DNA from: Verrucomicrobiota bacterium
GTDB taxonomy: Bacteria > Verrucomicrobiota > Verrucomicrobiia > Limisphaerales > SXQI01
Assembly: GCA_008933045.1 (NCBI GenBank)
Contig: WBXJ01000172.1
Span: 1 to 6,150 of the forward strand
DNA length: 6,150 nucleotides
Reading direction: 5' to 3'
The position numbers were made by a program, and so were the translations under genes. A model generated the notes under the pieces. That model was not told the DNA's origin. It saw only the letters and a program-made list of their open reading frames with translations, and made no database searches. The first letter of the stretch is position 1; every line of letters begins with the position of its first letter. Positions 6,030 to 6,150 of this stretch are shown here, piece by piece.

Positions 6030-6150
6030 CTATTTTGCTGTGGGCGATGGCTGAGCTTGACGAATGATTTAGGAGGACCGTAACGTGAAGGGATAAACCA
6101 ATGCAAAGTCACGCCTTATTTATCCAAAGGTGCCAACCCTTATTCGCTTG
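6030..6150. other. Window end without a supported gene
   Basis: All three minus-strand frames contain stops here. The only open piece begins at a GTG (6110-6112) and runs into the decayed gene in a different frame, so it may be the frameshifted N-terminal part of that gene (reading VTLHWFIPSRYGPPK). Nothing recognisable is seen on the + strand. Confidence 0.4.

Noticed and set aside
1..6150. tRNA genes, CRISPR arrays, insertion sequences or phage genes
   Set aside because: I saw no regularly spaced repeats, TTCGA-type T-loops with acceptor stems, transposase motifs or terminal inverted repeats.

Overview
This 6.15 kb window looks chromosomal and Gram-negative, because it carries apolipoprotein N-acyltransferase (Lnt), an enzyme of outer-membrane lipoprotein maturation. 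GC content is moderate. The PanB wording (HLGMLPQS followed by EEGGYKIKGR) and the gene mixture suggest Verrucomicrobiota or a relative, but that placement is from memory of the families and is tentative.

Left part (1-1334, + strand): the 3' end of a sensor histidine kinase gene, cut by the window edge, is followed about 33-39 nt later by a response regulator gene. The regulator joins a receiver domain to a C-terminal DeoR-like helix-turn-helix. They are probably a cognate phosphorelay pair.

Middle part (1360-5231, - strand): five tightly packed genes, in transcription order a small VOC (glyoxalase-fold) protein, lnt, panB, moaC and mogA. Spacings are 21 nt, a 4-nt ATGA overlap, a 19-nt overlap and 1 nt, so this is almost certainly one operon. 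It combines lipoprotein acylation, the first committed step of pantothenate/CoA synthesis, and two steps of molybdenum cofactor synthesis. All expected catalytic residues of Lnt, PanB, MoaC and MogA are visible. mogA converges on the response regulator gene with only 25 nt between their stops.

Right part (5232-6150): a GC-rich, hairpin-capable leader of about 210 nt lies upstream of the operon. Beyond it is a decayed minus-strand gene (about 5442-6029) with two in-frame stop codons and a disrupted 5' end. Its reading frame remains protein-like on both sides of the stops and vaguely recalls an uncharacterised uracil-DNA-glycosylase-like family. The last 120 or so bases hold no gene I can support.

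I found no clear undescribed system here. The points most worth checking are the broken gene, the structured leader, the receiver/DeoR-type regulator, and the mixed-function operon whose internal genes lack obvious Shine-Dalgarno sequences.
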